DNA from: Deltaproteobacteria bacterium HGW-Deltaproteobacteria-13
GTDB taxonomy: Bacteria > Desulfobacterota > Syntrophia > Syntrophales > Smithellaceae
Direction of reading: 5' to 3'
Assembly (NCBI GenBank): GCA_002840555.1
Contig: PHBJ01000001.1
Location: 186,001 to 250,000, forward strand
DNA length: 64,000 nucleotides
Shown: positions 9,385 to 17,607 of the stretch, one piece after another
Layout: every line of letters begins with the position of its first letter
Position numbering within the stretch: the first letter of the stretch is position 1
Notes under the pieces: generated by a model
Databases searched by the model: none
What the model saw: only the letters and a program-made list of their open reading frames with translations
What the model was told of the DNA's origin: nothing
Program-made: the position numbers and the translations under genes

Positions 9385-9669
9385 ATGTTTAAAAACGAGC
9401 GGTTCTGGTATGGCTGTATAATGCCCGGCGCAGTCGCCGGCTGGATTTTTATTTTTTTCGGTTTGTTCTTCCCGATTCAGAATGAGATTTTAAAAATGGC
9501 GTGGCTTTTTGTTGCCTTCCTCTGGGGCATCGGCCACATCCTTGAACTTGCTGTTTCCCTTCCCATTGGAAAAGCCAAAGGGCTTCCCGTGAAAACGATC
9601 GTGATCAAAACAATTGTTTTCGGCATTACCTGGTGGCTGCCGCTCAAGATGGGATATATCGAGAAATAA
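9385..9669 (+). CDS. Small integral membrane protein, unknown function
   Basis: 94 residues from ATG 9385, five bases after GGAGG; an ATG at 9373 is upstream of that site and less likely. Three hydrophobic segments are seen (about 14-30, 38-58 and 72-87), with a conserved-looking WGIGHILELAVSLP. I do not recognise the family. The close spacing behind the UbiA gene suggests one transcript and perhaps a helper role in the same membrane pathway. Confidence 0.6.
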   Translation: MFKNERFWYGCIMPGAVAGWIFIFFGLFFPIQNEILKMAWLFVAFLWGIGHILELAVSLPIGKAKGLPVKTIVIKTIVFGITWWLPLKMGYIEK

Positions 9670-9729
9670 TATTTAATCTTTAAAAATAGAAAATGCCGTC
9701 TTAATTTCCCGTGATTGAAAAAAGCCTTA

Positions 9730-10593
9730 TCACCATGTCAATCGGGTCAGAAAATTTTCTACTTCCGGAAACACATCAAGGGTGATTTCGCCTCTGACAA
9801 TGCCGTGAAGATGAAAATGAACCTCGCGATACGTTTTGCCGGGAAATAAAATCCGGTCAAATATTTTCCTGCCGCTGCCGCCTTCCACCTTGGGGTCATC
9901 CCCGGCCTGGATGATCAGAGCGGGCATGGACAGGGTTGGAAGCGCCGCGGATACCTTTTTCATCAGCGCCTTAACCTGCACGATGCTGCGCACCGGGCAG
10001 CGATGATAGTTGATATGCGGGTTGTCGGGATGGTTGGCGACAAAATCCCTGCGCATGCTTTTGATGCCGATGGCGGAGAGAAACGAATTCCATAGGTCAA
10101 GATATTCCGCAAAACTGGAAGAGATGCTTTTAAACTTCAGGGGGGCGCTGATGGAGATCACCGCCGCAAATTCTTTTGGTTTGGTGAGAGCCTGATGCAG
10201 GGCAAGTCCTCCGCCGGTGGAAAAACCGGCTACGACGATTTGTTCGCAGCAGCTTTTCAGAATATTGTGTCCGCGGTTTACGGAATCCACCCAATCACAA
10301 TAGCTTTTCTGCGCCAGATCCGCCGCGGAAGTTCCATGACCTGCCAGTCTGGGCGCATAGACCGTGTACCCGCGGGAATATAAAAAATCCGCCCATGGGC
10401 GAACTTCCTCAGGCGCGGCCATGAGACCGTGGATCAGGAGCACTCCCCGATTTGTTTCAGCATGATGAAGCAGGTAGGGCTCTCCGATATGACGGGGTTT
10501 TGTTTCGCCGGCCAGAAAGTATTTTTTATAATCCCTTTCAAAAAGCAGGGATTCCTGCTGCACGAGTTGCGTACATTCGGAAGAAACAGACAT
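9730..10593 (-). CDS. Alpha/beta-hydrolase, carboxylesterase-like
   Basis: 287 residues, cytoplasmic. The fold starts at GVLLIHGLMAAPEEVRP (oxyanion loop HG), the nucleophile elbow is GFSTGGG, the acid is in the QAGDDPKV strand-loop and the His probably in HFHLHGIVRGE near the C terminus. Length and the HG-AAPEEVRPWAD lid pattern are like bacterial carboxylesterases of the Est30/YvaK group acting on monoacylglycerols or short esters. The substrate is unknown. It is a single gene on the minus strand, 60 bases from the hemolysin III-like gene and probably in one transcript with it. Confidence 0.8.
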   Translation of the reverse strand: MSVSSECTQLVQQESLLFERDYKKYFLAGETKPRHIGEPYLLHHAETNRGVLLIHGLMAAPEEVRPWADFLYSRGYTVYAPRLAGHGTSAADLAQKSYCDWVDSVNRGHNILKSCCEQIVVAGFSTGGGLALHQALTKPKEFAAVISISAPLKFKSISSSFAEYLDLWNSFLSAIGIKSMRRDFVANHPDNPHINYHRCPVRSIVQVKALMKKVSAALPTLSMPALIIQAGDDPKVEGGSGRKIFDRILFPGKTYREVHFHLHGIVRGEITLDVFPEVENFLTRLTW

Positions 10594-10653
10594 GACGCTA
10601 GTGACCTGCGGATAATACGGGGATGACAGGTTTATTGAAAATCTTTAACACCA

Positions 10654-11304
10654 TCAGGCAACCTTATGGAAATAGACGATATAAATCATCGCATAGTGAA
10701 GCCCGCCGCCGATCAGGACCATGATGTGAAAAAGTTCATGAAAGCTGAAGATTCCGGGAAAAAGCTTCGGTTTCTTTGTTGCATAGATTAAACCGCCCAG
10801 TGTGAAAAACACTCCACCGGTAAACAGCAGAATTCCCTGCGCGAGGTTCATGTATGACAATATTTGTTTAAGGGGGAAAACCGCTATCCAGCCCATGACA
10901 AGATAAATGACAGCATAAAGACTTCTGGGAGCCCGCGGGAAAAAAAGTTGAGAGATAAGTCCGAATACCACAAGCCCCCATTGTATAGCCATGATGGACC
11001 AGCGCCAGGGACCCTCCAGATACATGTAACAGATAGGGGTGAACGTTCCGGCGATCATGCAAAAGATAGCGAGGCGGTCCAGTCTTCGCCATAAGGACTT
11101 CTCATTTTCCTCTTTCTTGAAAGCGTGGTAGAATGTGCTTGCTAAAAAGAGGAAAACCATCGAGATTCCATAGATCAGTGCGGTTATCAAAGCTGGCGCC
11201 GAATATTTTGCGACCAGCACTAAAAACACAGTGCCGACCACCGCCGCAATGGCGCCGGCCAGATGTGAATAGAAATTAAAAGATTCCTGTTTCCTTATGG
11301 GCAT
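10654..11304 (-). CDS. Hemolysin III / PAQR-family membrane protein
   Basis: 216 residues with seven predicted membrane helices. The metal-binding residues typical of the HlyIII/YqfA/PAQR family are present: STFYHAF in helix two and the pair in SFHELFHIM near the C terminus, plus the Asp in RRLDRLAIF. Family members are zinc-dependent hydrolase-like membrane proteins; the hemolysin name is historical and bacterial members mostly have no proven toxin role. GGAAA lies upstream of the ATG. Confidence 0.87.
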   Translation of the reverse strand: MPIRKQESFNFYSHLAGAIAAVVGTVFLVLVAKYSAPALITALIYGISMVFLFLASTFYHAFKKEENEKSLWRRLDRLAIFCMIAGTFTPICYMYLEGPWRWSIMAIQWGLVVFGLISQLFFPRAPRSLYAVIYLVMGWIAVFPLKQILSYMNLAQGILLFTGGVFFTLGGLIYATKKPKLFPGIFSFHELFHIMVLIGGGLHYAMIYIVYFHKVA

Positions 11305-11927
11305 AATACTTTCCTTTTATTTTAAACTTTTGATCCGTCATCCGAGGGGAAAATTAGCGGCCAGAAAAAAAGGATGCCATGACCTATCCTGCGCATTAAT
11401 ACCACATTTTAACGAAGAATTCTGTTATTTTTTATTTCTCAATGATAATATGCCCTTGGCGATGGATTAAAGTAATTTCATAAACCGCGTATCCCTGAAT
11501 AAGTCCCATTAAAGTTCTCCGTCGTCATTCGTGGATAATCTTCGCTCCTGCTTTTCATGTTAAGTTCATAAAATATTTTTCACGGGTTTTTTTTTATAAC
11601 CGGAATATTTATTTTTTCCGATGACTTGAACCCGCAAAAAAAATAATTTTAAAAATTTTCTTGACATGGGTTTTTTTTAATGTATTTATAACGACCATTC
11701 GATATAAAATATATAAGATACAATTGGCAAGTTTTCATTAGTTGAGCCGCATCAAGCTACGGGTAGTTATATCTCAAGCAAGTTGAAGGGGTTTTGTTGA
11801 ATGAATTCTCTAAATCCTGATTACAATGCGAGCGTCTCCGGTTCTTTTGACAGGCATCCTTCCTGTGATCGCCTTTGTGAGTTTTTCCCGAAAAACATAA
11901 ATATTAATTTTGAGAGAGGTGTTGCCT
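11305..11927. other. Long AT-rich intergenic region upstream of the 17-kb operon
   Basis: Over 600 bases without a clear gene until the short frame at 11801. The part from 11380 to 11700 is very AT-rich, with T tracts that would be expected to bend or attract nucleoid proteins. It contains a good sigma-70 promoter at 11661-11690. The length and base composition fit the control region of a large operon and may mark a junction of acquired DNA. Confidence 0.45.
11661..11690 (+). promoter_or_regulatory. Sigma-70-type promoter for the TetR-led operon
   Basis: A perfect -35 box TTGACA (11661-11666) is followed after 18 bases by TTTATA (11685-11690). It lies about 240 bases before the regulator start, leaving a long leader that contains the short frame 11801-11935. 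No obvious TetR palindrome was found beside it. Confidence 0.5.
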
Positions 11928-11935
11928 TTGCCTAA
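11801..11935 (+). CDS. Possible 44-residue leader ORF overlapping the TetR start
   Basis: An ATG at 11801 with a weak GAAGGGG site upstream opens a 44-codon frame starting MNSLNPDYNASVSG. Its stop TAA at 11933-11935 overlaps the TTG start I favour for the regulator (11928), an arrangement typical of translational coupling. The peptide has no recognised family, signal peptide or amino-acid run. It may be a control leader or a chance frame. Confidence 0.3.
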   Translation: MNSLNPDYNASVSGSFDRHPSCDRLCEFFPKNININFERGVAFA

Positions 11936-12680
11936 GATTGTTAATCGTAATGAATACCGGCAAAAGCTGTTGGAAAAAAGTTTACATTTATTCACCCGCA
12001 TTGGTTATCACAACATCAACATGAAGGAGATTGCCGCTGAGATCGGTGTATCCACGGGAACGCTCTATCATTATTTCCCTTCCAAGGAAAATATGCTCGC
12101 GGAGATGATTGCCTGGATTGGCGATAAAAACGTGCAAGAATATATCCAAAGGACCAGTTCCGTTGAAAGCATCCACGATCGTTTTGACATGATCGTGGAT
12201 TTCTGGAAGGAAAAGAGCGAGCTTTATGAGAACATCGTGCTTCTGGCGATTGACATGTATCGGAATACGGATATCGATCAGTGGAAGGCACTCTATTCGT
12301 TTTTCGCTGAACGCTATACAGACGGTATGTCCGAGCGGCTGAACATCTCGCGGCAGTTTGCCCGTTCCATATTCATATATTTTATCGGTCTTTCTTTCCA
12401 TTCTCTGGCCTTTGACGGCAACTACGAATACAACAGACAAATAGATTTTCTCGATAAAATATTCAGACCCGTGATCGTGGACGCGCCCGATGACATAGAC
12501 AAAGCCGCGCGGAAATTCAAGGAAGTAGCCCGCGTTTTTCTGATGAATTCGTTAGTTACCGAAAAGAAGACAATCGCCAAAAAAATTAAAGATACCAAAC
12601 CAAAGAAGGCTAAAACTAAAACAAACAAAGCTGTCACTAAAAGAAAAGTTGGAGCTCGAAAAACACAACGAAAACAATAA
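11928..12680 (+). CDS. TetR/AcrR-family regulator with Lys-rich tail
   Basis: 250 residues from a TTG at 11928, chosen for the GAGAGG site eight bases upstream; other in-frame TTG/GTG codons exist back to 11910. The DNA-binding domain is clear (about 10-55: EIAAEIGVSTGTLYHYFPSK), followed by a helical ligand/dimer domain. The last 45 or so residues are rich in Lys, Arg, Thr and Ala (KDTKPKKAKTKTNKAVTK), like a histone H1-type or other nucleoid-binding tail, which is unusual for the family. It precedes the first acyl-CoA dehydrogenase by 18 bases and is likely the local regulator, sensing an acyl-CoA or the growth substrate; that is inferred from position. Confidence 0.88.
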   Translation: MPKIVNRNEYRQKLLEKSLHLFTRIGYHNINMKEIAAEIGVSTGTLYHYFPSKENMLAEMIAWIGDKNVQEYIQRTSSVESIHDRFDMIVDFWKEKSELYENIVLLAIDMYRNTDIDQWKALYSFFAERYTDGMSERLNISRQFARSIFIYFIGLSFHSLAFDGNYEYNRQIDFLDKIFRPVIVDAPDDIDKAARKFKEVARVFLMNSLVTEKKTIAKKIKDTKPKKAKTKTNKAVTKRKVGARKTQRKQ

Positions 12681-12698
12681 CCGGGATAAGGAGGCAAC

Positions 12699-13940
12699 AT
12701 GAATAAAACCCTGGACGAGTTATTTGTTTACCCGAAGGAGTTGGTGGATGAGGAGTCGAAACGCGTAATTCATTTGGTAAGGCAGTGGGCCGACAGGGAG
12801 ATTATCTCCAAACGGCAGGAGTATCGGGAAAATTACGAAAAGTTCTTTATCGAAAAACGGAAATCGCTGAATCTTACCATCGGTCTACAGAGGCTTACCC
12901 TGCCGGAAGAGCACGGCGGCTTCGGCTGGAACAGTCCCGCCAACGCTCCGGGCATCGTTTCCATTCTCACTGAAATCGGACGCGCGGATGCCGCCATCGG
13001 AGTCGTTTCCGCCGTCAAGTACACGATCTTTGCCGCCATTACCATGGCGCCCCATCTGGATAAAACGTTGTGCGACGCGCTGGCGCCGATTTATTGCGCC
13101 GAAGAATTAAAAACTCTCTCTCTCGTCCTGCCCGGTGCTGGCCTAGTCGGGCAGGAAACTCCTCTGTTTATGGGCAGGTCGATTCTGGCAACCGTAGAGC
13201 CGGACGGCGAAGGTTACGCCATTAATGGAAAAAATCTCCGGCCCATCAACAGCGGCGCCGTAGCCGATCTCTTTTGCGTCGTCTGCGCAGACAAACTGGG
13301 CAGACCCTGCATCGCCCTGGTTCCCGGCAACGATGCGAATGTTGTGCGCGGCAAAACGCTTCTGGAAACCGGACTCAATGCCAGCTCCAACGCCGACGTG
13401 AGTTTCAACAATGTCAGAATTCCCAAGTCCTATGTCATTGCCCGCGACGGTGTCGTCGAGGAAATCTATACCTGGCTGAATCTTTTGCTGGGCGGTGTCA
13501 GTGTCGGCGCGGCCATGAACTTCTTTGAAATGGTCAGCGACTGGTCCGAGACCAGAACGATCAAGGGCGGATATATGATGAAGGAAAATCCTCTCTGCGC
13601 CTCGGTTCTGGCTGATGTCGCCGATGAGATTTTTACCGCGAGGATACTCCTTTATAATCTTGCCCATATCATGTCCAAGCCGGATGACTGGGGACACAGC
13701 GGCTCTCAGAGGGTCTACACTTTTTCACAGATCATCGGTTCAACGGTACAGCAGAAGGTTGTTCGAGCAATCAACAGAGGATTGGAACTCATGGGCTCCG
13801 CCGGCTACTCCAAGGAGTGGCATGTGGAAAAACACTGGCGGGATACCAAGACCATTCAGTCATACCTCTGCGGAGTCGGTGCCGAGGCGCCGGTAAAAAT
13901 GGATACGGCGCGGTTTTTCTTTGACTGCAAAGAGATTTAA
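12699..13940 (+). CDS. Acyl-CoA dehydrogenase family protein (first paralog)
   Basis: 413 residues, close to the family norm, with N-terminal helical domain, middle beta domain and C-terminal helical domain. It starts six bases after AGGAGG. It is clearly paralogous to its downstream neighbour: both have the IGRADAAIGV/VGRADTAMAV segment, the INGKNLRPINSGAVADLF/INGHKLWPTNTGGVAKLF loop and the EKHWRD helix near the end. The usual C-terminal catalytic segment IYEGTSEIQ is replaced here by a stretch around SYLCGVGAE, so the normal catalytic Glu position is not a Glu. The pair may form a heteromeric flavoprotein or have a shifted active-site base. The substrate is probably the CoA ester handled by the reductase modules of the same operon. 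Confidence 0.88.
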   Translation: MNKTLDELFVYPKELVDEESKRVIHLVRQWADREIISKRQEYRENYEKFFIEKRKSLNLTIGLQRLTLPEEHGGFGWNSPANAPGIVSILTEIGRADAAIGVVSAVKYTIFAAITMAPHLDKTLCDALAPIYCAEELKTLSLVLPGAGLVGQETPLFMGRSILATVEPDGEGYAINGKNLRPINSGAVADLFCVVCADKLGRPCIALVPGNDANVVRGKTLLETGLNASSNADVSFNNVRIPKSYVIARDGVVEEIYTWLNLLLGGVSVGAAMNFFEMVSDWSETRTIKGGYMMKENPLCASVLADVADEIFTARILLYNLAHIMSKPDDWGHSGSQRVYTFSQIIGSTVQQKVVRAINRGLELMGSAGYSKEWHVEKHWRDTKTIQSYLCGVGAEAPVKMDTARFFFDCKEI

Positions 13941-13951
13941 TAAGGAGACCA

Positions 13952-15235
13952 ATGATGAAAAACTTCGATGAATTCTCAAGACCTGAAGAATATATATCAC
14001 CGATGGACAAGCACTTTCGCAGCGCTCTGAGAAACTGGGCCGCCAAGGAAGTGATGCCTTTCCGGCGTAAATACGATGAAGACTGGAAAGAGCATCATCT
14101 GATCGAACCGGCCTTCGACAAGCTTATGGGCAATAAAGGCGTTGGAATTCAAAAAGCGTTATTCCCGCCGGAGCTCGGCGGTTGGGGAATCGGACAATCC
14201 GATTACGCCTTCACCGTCGCCTGCGCGCTGGCGGAAGAAGTCGGACGAGCCGACACGGCCATGGCGGTGGCTTTTATGGTAACCTATTGGCCGCTGACGA
14301 CGATCCTTGTTGATCCTCATGTCAACTGGCGTCTGGCCAAAGAATTCGCCCCGATGTTCTGTGATACTGAAAAAGCGGTCTTCGCGGCCAACGCCATGAC
14401 GGAACCTCAGGGCGGCGCCGATATTGAAAACATGGAAATTCTCGGGGGCAAAACCATCCGCACCACCGCCCGCCTCGATGGTGATGAATGGGTGATCAAC
14501 GGCCACAAACTCTGGCCGACCAATACCGGCGGTGTAGCCAAACTGTTCGGCGTTCCCTGCACGACAAAGCTGGGCTCGAACGACCCCAACGACTTTGCCT
14601 TAATATTTGTTCCCGCCGATGCCAAAGGTGTAACCCAGGGGGGGCCTTACGAAAAGGCCGGTATGGCCGCCGACAAAAATGGCGATATCTGGTTTGAAGA
14701 TGTAAGGGTTCCCAGCTGGTACCGCGCTCACGGACCGGGAATGGACGCGCAGGTCTTCCGCGAAATCATTCCCTGGGGATTGGTGGGAAGCATGGGATTC
14801 CTATGCGGCGCGATGCTGAACCTTTATGAAATTCTCTATGATTTTGTTTCAACGAAAACTTACAAAAACAGACCGCTGAAAGAAGATGACTGCATCGCCG
14901 GCATTATCGGCCGGATTGCCGGTGATATCGATATCTGCCGGATTCTCGCCTATGAAGCTGCCAGAATGGGCGACCGGCGCAACAAGCCCTACGGCTATCC
15001 CATCTATTCCGATGAAGTGGCCTGCAAGATGCGTAATCTGAAGGATTTCGTCTCCGACAGAGCAGTGGATATTTTCGGCAAGGCCATGGACGTTTTGGGC
15101 ACTTACGGCGCCGACCGTGACTACGATATCGAAAAACACTGGCGCGACATCAAGATCATTCAATTATGGATGGGCGGCAAGCAGCTTTGTCAAATGGAAG
15201 CGGCCCGGTATTTCTTCAACTGCAAGACATTATAG
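13952..15235 (+). CDS. Acyl-CoA dehydrogenase family protein (second paralog)
   Basis: 427 residues; ATG 13952 or the next codon (13955), both behind AAGGAG. The FAD/substrate segment AMTEPQGGADIENMEILGG follows the ACAD pattern TEPxAGSD in changed form (TEPQGGAD). Near the C terminus, DYDIEKHWRDIKIIQLWMGG lines up with DYPVERxxRDAKIxxIYEGT of ordinary enzymes, so Met stands where the catalytic Glu is expected. It lies 11 bases from the first paralog, so the two are surely co-transcribed. Electron acceptors such as ETF are not encoded in this window. Confidence 0.88.
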   Translation: MMKNFDEFSRPEEYISPMDKHFRSALRNWAAKEVMPFRRKYDEDWKEHHLIEPAFDKLMGNKGVGIQKALFPPELGGWGIGQSDYAFTVACALAEEVGRADTAMAVAFMVTYWPLTTILVDPHVNWRLAKEFAPMFCDTEKAVFAANAMTEPQGGADIENMEILGGKTIRTTARLDGDEWVINGHKLWPTNTGGVAKLFGVPCTTKLGSNDPNDFALIFVPADAKGVTQGGPYEKAGMAADKNGDIWFEDVRVPSWYRAHGPGMDAQVFREIIPWGLVGSMGFLCGAMLNLYEILYDFVSTKTYKNRPLKEDDCIAGIIGRIAGDIDICRILAYEAARMGDRRNKPYGYPIYSDEVACKMRNLKDFVSDRAVDIFGKAMDVLGTYGADRDYDIEKHWRDIKIIQLWMGGKQLCQMEAARYFFNCKTL

Positions 15236-15246
15236 GAGAACAAATC

Positions 15247-15675
15247 ATGGAAGAAGCCAACAAGGGAGTCATTGACTTAACCGACCGCGTGCTTAGGGAA
15301 CTGCTCAAAAAGCCGGGCTTCAAAGAAGGCGTTAGAACGGTGCTGCAAAATGTCGATCCGGAGTCCAGCCGGAAACTGGTGAGGACCATGATGTGGCAGG
15401 ACCCGGAGTTTTTTCTGGGGCTGCTGGGCGCCGTTCCCTCCATCGTCAATTCCCTGACGCAAGGCGTGGATGAACTGCTCGTTCAGCTCAACGAAAAATT
15501 TTCACCGCAACTGCTTCATGATTTTATCAAGTCGATCGTTTTATCGCTCGATAAAAAAACTCTGGAAAGTATCGTCCGCAACGGGAAAGTGCTGGCGACG
15601 GAGTTATGGGTCGTAGCGGAAGAAACATACAGGGAGCAGAACACGAATACGGAGGGAGAAGAACATGGAAAATAG
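15247..15675 (+). CDS. Helical-repeat protein of unknown family (paralog 1)
   Basis: 142 residues from ATG 15247, seven bases after TAGGAG; an upstream in-frame extension would lie inside the dehydrogenase gene. I do not recognise a named family. The protein is predicted mostly helical, has no Cys and no signal peptide. It shares two blocks with the next two gene products: WQDPEFFLGLLGAVPSIVN (50-68) and FSPQLLHDFIKSIVLSLD (85-102). The start overlaps nothing but the stop overlaps the next gene by 11 bases, pointing to coupled synthesis and a joint complex. Confidence 0.75.
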   Translation: MEEANKGVIDLTDRVLRELLKKPGFKEGVRTVLQNVDPESSRKLVRTMMWQDPEFFLGLLGAVPSIVNSLTQGVDELLVQLNEKFSPQLLHDFIKSIVLSLDKKTLESIVRNGKVLATELWVVAEETYREQNTNTEGEEHGK

Positions 15676-16306
15676 CGCCGCAATGCCCGCCGAAGGTGGC
15701 GTCATGAAAGAGGTGTTAAGCACACCCTTTGTCAAAGATCTCATACGCAGCAATTTGCAAAACATAAAACCCGACAAATCCCATCCATTGGTCATGGCCC
15801 TTATCTGGCAGGATCCGGAAATTATTCTGTCCATTTTGGGCTCGATTCCTCCGGTCGTCAACTCCTGCGTCGGCGCTCTGGCGGAGGTGGGAAAGCAAGT
15901 CAACGAAAAGCTCTCGCCCGAACTCATCAGAGATTATTTCGCCAGTATTCTGAATGATATTGACACGAATGAATTTAAAGCCTTGGCCGAGGCCTATGCG
16001 GCCCTGCTGAAAAATCTTTGGGAGGTCTCGCCTGAATTCAGGGAAGCGCTCGCTAAAGCGGTAACCGGCGATGCGCCGCCGCTGATCGGCAAGGGCATCA
16101 ACTCGGCAACCCGCTTTATCAATGAAGTCAATAAAAGCGATCCGCGTGTGGTGAGCCAATTTGTTTCAAACGTGGTGGCTAATATCGACGGCGATGAATT
16201 TAAGGATGCGACCCACACGATCGTCAACGCGGTCCTTGACCAGAAGCTGCATTTGATTTCCTGGACTTGGCAGCTCATCCGCAAGAGGATGAAACGCAGG
16301 AAGTAG
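15665..16306 (+). CDS. Helical-repeat protein of unknown family (paralog 2)
   Basis: 213 residues; GGGAGAAG lies just upstream. It aligns with the preceding protein over its first 110 residues: WQDPEIILSILGSIPPVVN (48-66) and LSPELIRDYFASILNDID (83-100). The second block recurs in altered form later (DPRVVSQFVSNVVANID), so the protein contains at least two copies of a unit of about 38 residues that ends in D-[IL]-D-like turns. No catalytic or metal-binding motif is visible. It may be a scaffold, membrane-surface or lipid-binding protein; nothing proves this. Confidence 0.75.
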   Translation: MENSAAMPAEGGVMKEVLSTPFVKDLIRSNLQNIKPDKSHPLVMALIWQDPEIILSILGSIPPVVNSCVGALAEVGKQVNEKLSPELIRDYFASILNDIDTNEFKALAEAYAALLKNLWEVSPEFREALAKAVTGDAPPLIGKGINSATRFINEVNKSDPRVVSQFVSNVVANIDGDEFKDATHTIVNAVLDQKLHLISWTWQLIRKRMKRRK

Positions 16307-16374
16307 CGAAAAGAATATTTCATCAAAACGATTTAATGAAATTATAGCTTTAATTTTAAATGGAGGCCTATTTC

Positions 16375-17607
16375 ATGAACTGTGTTGAAAAATCTGTCCA
16401 ACCGGATACCGCCGCCGACGTGACGGGAAAAATTGTCTGGAAAGTCGCAAAAACTCCCGCGGCCAGAAAATTAGTGATCGCTGTCGTCCGCGAAGCGCTT
16501 AAAGACTGGTCGGGGGACAGCAGGCTCAAAGCACGGATGTCCGCGACCGTGGAGCAAGTAGTCGATCAGGTTCTGTCCTCGAAAGCGGAAGTTCCCGGCA
16601 TGATTGTCTCAGATGCGGATTACGCGGAAACTCTGCGTCCCGTGGTCCGGGAATTAATTGAAAGCATTGATTTTGGTGAACTAAAGGAAGCCGCGGACTT
16701 TCATAAAGATAACATTGCGGCTGTTGTGAGAATGGCCAATGAGGAAATGTGGCGATACCCGGCCAAAGTTATCTGCCTGTTATCACTGCTTCCCGCCGCC
16801 GTGAACATGGCCGTCTCGGCGACGAATGAAACCCTCAAACCGATTAATAATCTGGCGCCGGATCTGCTCGGTGATGTGGTGTTCTCTCTGGTTGATGACA
16901 TCGACGGCAAAAATATCGGAAGGCTGATCAACGAGCTTAGCGAACTGGTGCGAAAGATCCACATCGGCAGTACACTTCTGGGCGAGCCGGGCAAGCCTCA
17001 GTCTGCCAATAACCTGTCGCGTCTTACGCGTGAGACCATGAGCACGGTTGATATCAACCTGCTGCTCAAGGCCAGAACTTATATCACGGAGATCAAGGAA
17101 ATATCGCTGAAGACTTTTATTGATCAGCTGGAACACAGCCCGGAGCTCTCCAGTGAATTCTTTCAAAATCATTTTCTATCAATCGTCGCTTTCATCAGAA
17201 CCTGGAGCCGCAAGGCTGACGCCTTCGAACGCCTGTTTTCCGAAGAAGACATCGCGCGTGAATTCGCCAAAGGGATGGGTGAGATTGACGCTCAGGAAGT
17301 GGCCAACACAATCAGCCGACTGTGCGGGATAGTGAATCGCGTGCGCGCCGTCACTCCGGGAGTCATACGCAACACCCTGTCGCAGGCCGTCAACTCGCTT
17401 GACGCGCAGGAAGTTGGTGAAACTGCGCGATGGCTTACCGGGGATATCGTGGAATCTCTTAAGCCGGTGGCATCCGAAGTGCTGCCGCCCCTGATCAGGG
17501 GAATAGCCGATCTTTTGAGGCCGGATCCGGCCGGCGGTTCCCGGGAAATTAACGAAGCGCTTGCCTATTTAAAAAGTGCCATCAACAGCAAGGAGGCGGT
17601 CCTATGA
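16375..17607 (+). CDS. Long helical-repeat protein of unknown family (paralog 3)
   Basis: 410 residues from ATG 16375, eight bases after GGAGG; the ATG at 16360 sits before that site. It carries the same blocks as the two previous proteins (RYPAKVICLLSLLPAAVN; LAPDLLGDVVFSLVDDID) and further copies of the short unit (DIDGKNIGRLINELSEL, EIDAQEVANTISRLCG, SLDAQEVGETARWLTG). So it looks like an expanded version of the same fold, built from repeated helical hairpins. One Cys occurs near the N terminus and one in a repeat. It overlaps the next gene by four bases (ATGA), tying it to the dehydratase/reductase subunits. Function unknown. Confidence 0.75.
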   Translation: MNCVEKSVQPDTAADVTGKIVWKVAKTPAARKLVIAVVREALKDWSGDSRLKARMSATVEQVVDQVLSSKAEVPGMIVSDADYAETLRPVVRELIESIDFGELKEAADFHKDNIAAVVRMANEEMWRYPAKVICLLSLLPAAVNMAVSATNETLKPINNLAPDLLGDVVFSLVDDIDGKNIGRLINELSELVRKIHIGSTLLGEPGKPQSANNLSRLTRETMSTVDINLLLKARTYITEIKEISLKTFIDQLEHSPELSSEFFQNHFLSIVAFIRTWSRKADAFERLFSEEDIAREFAKGMGEIDAQEVANTISRLCGIVNRVRAVTPGVIRNTLSQAVNSLDAQEVGETARWLTGDIVESLKPVASEVLPPLIRGIADLLRPDPAGGSREINEALAYLKSAINSKEAVL

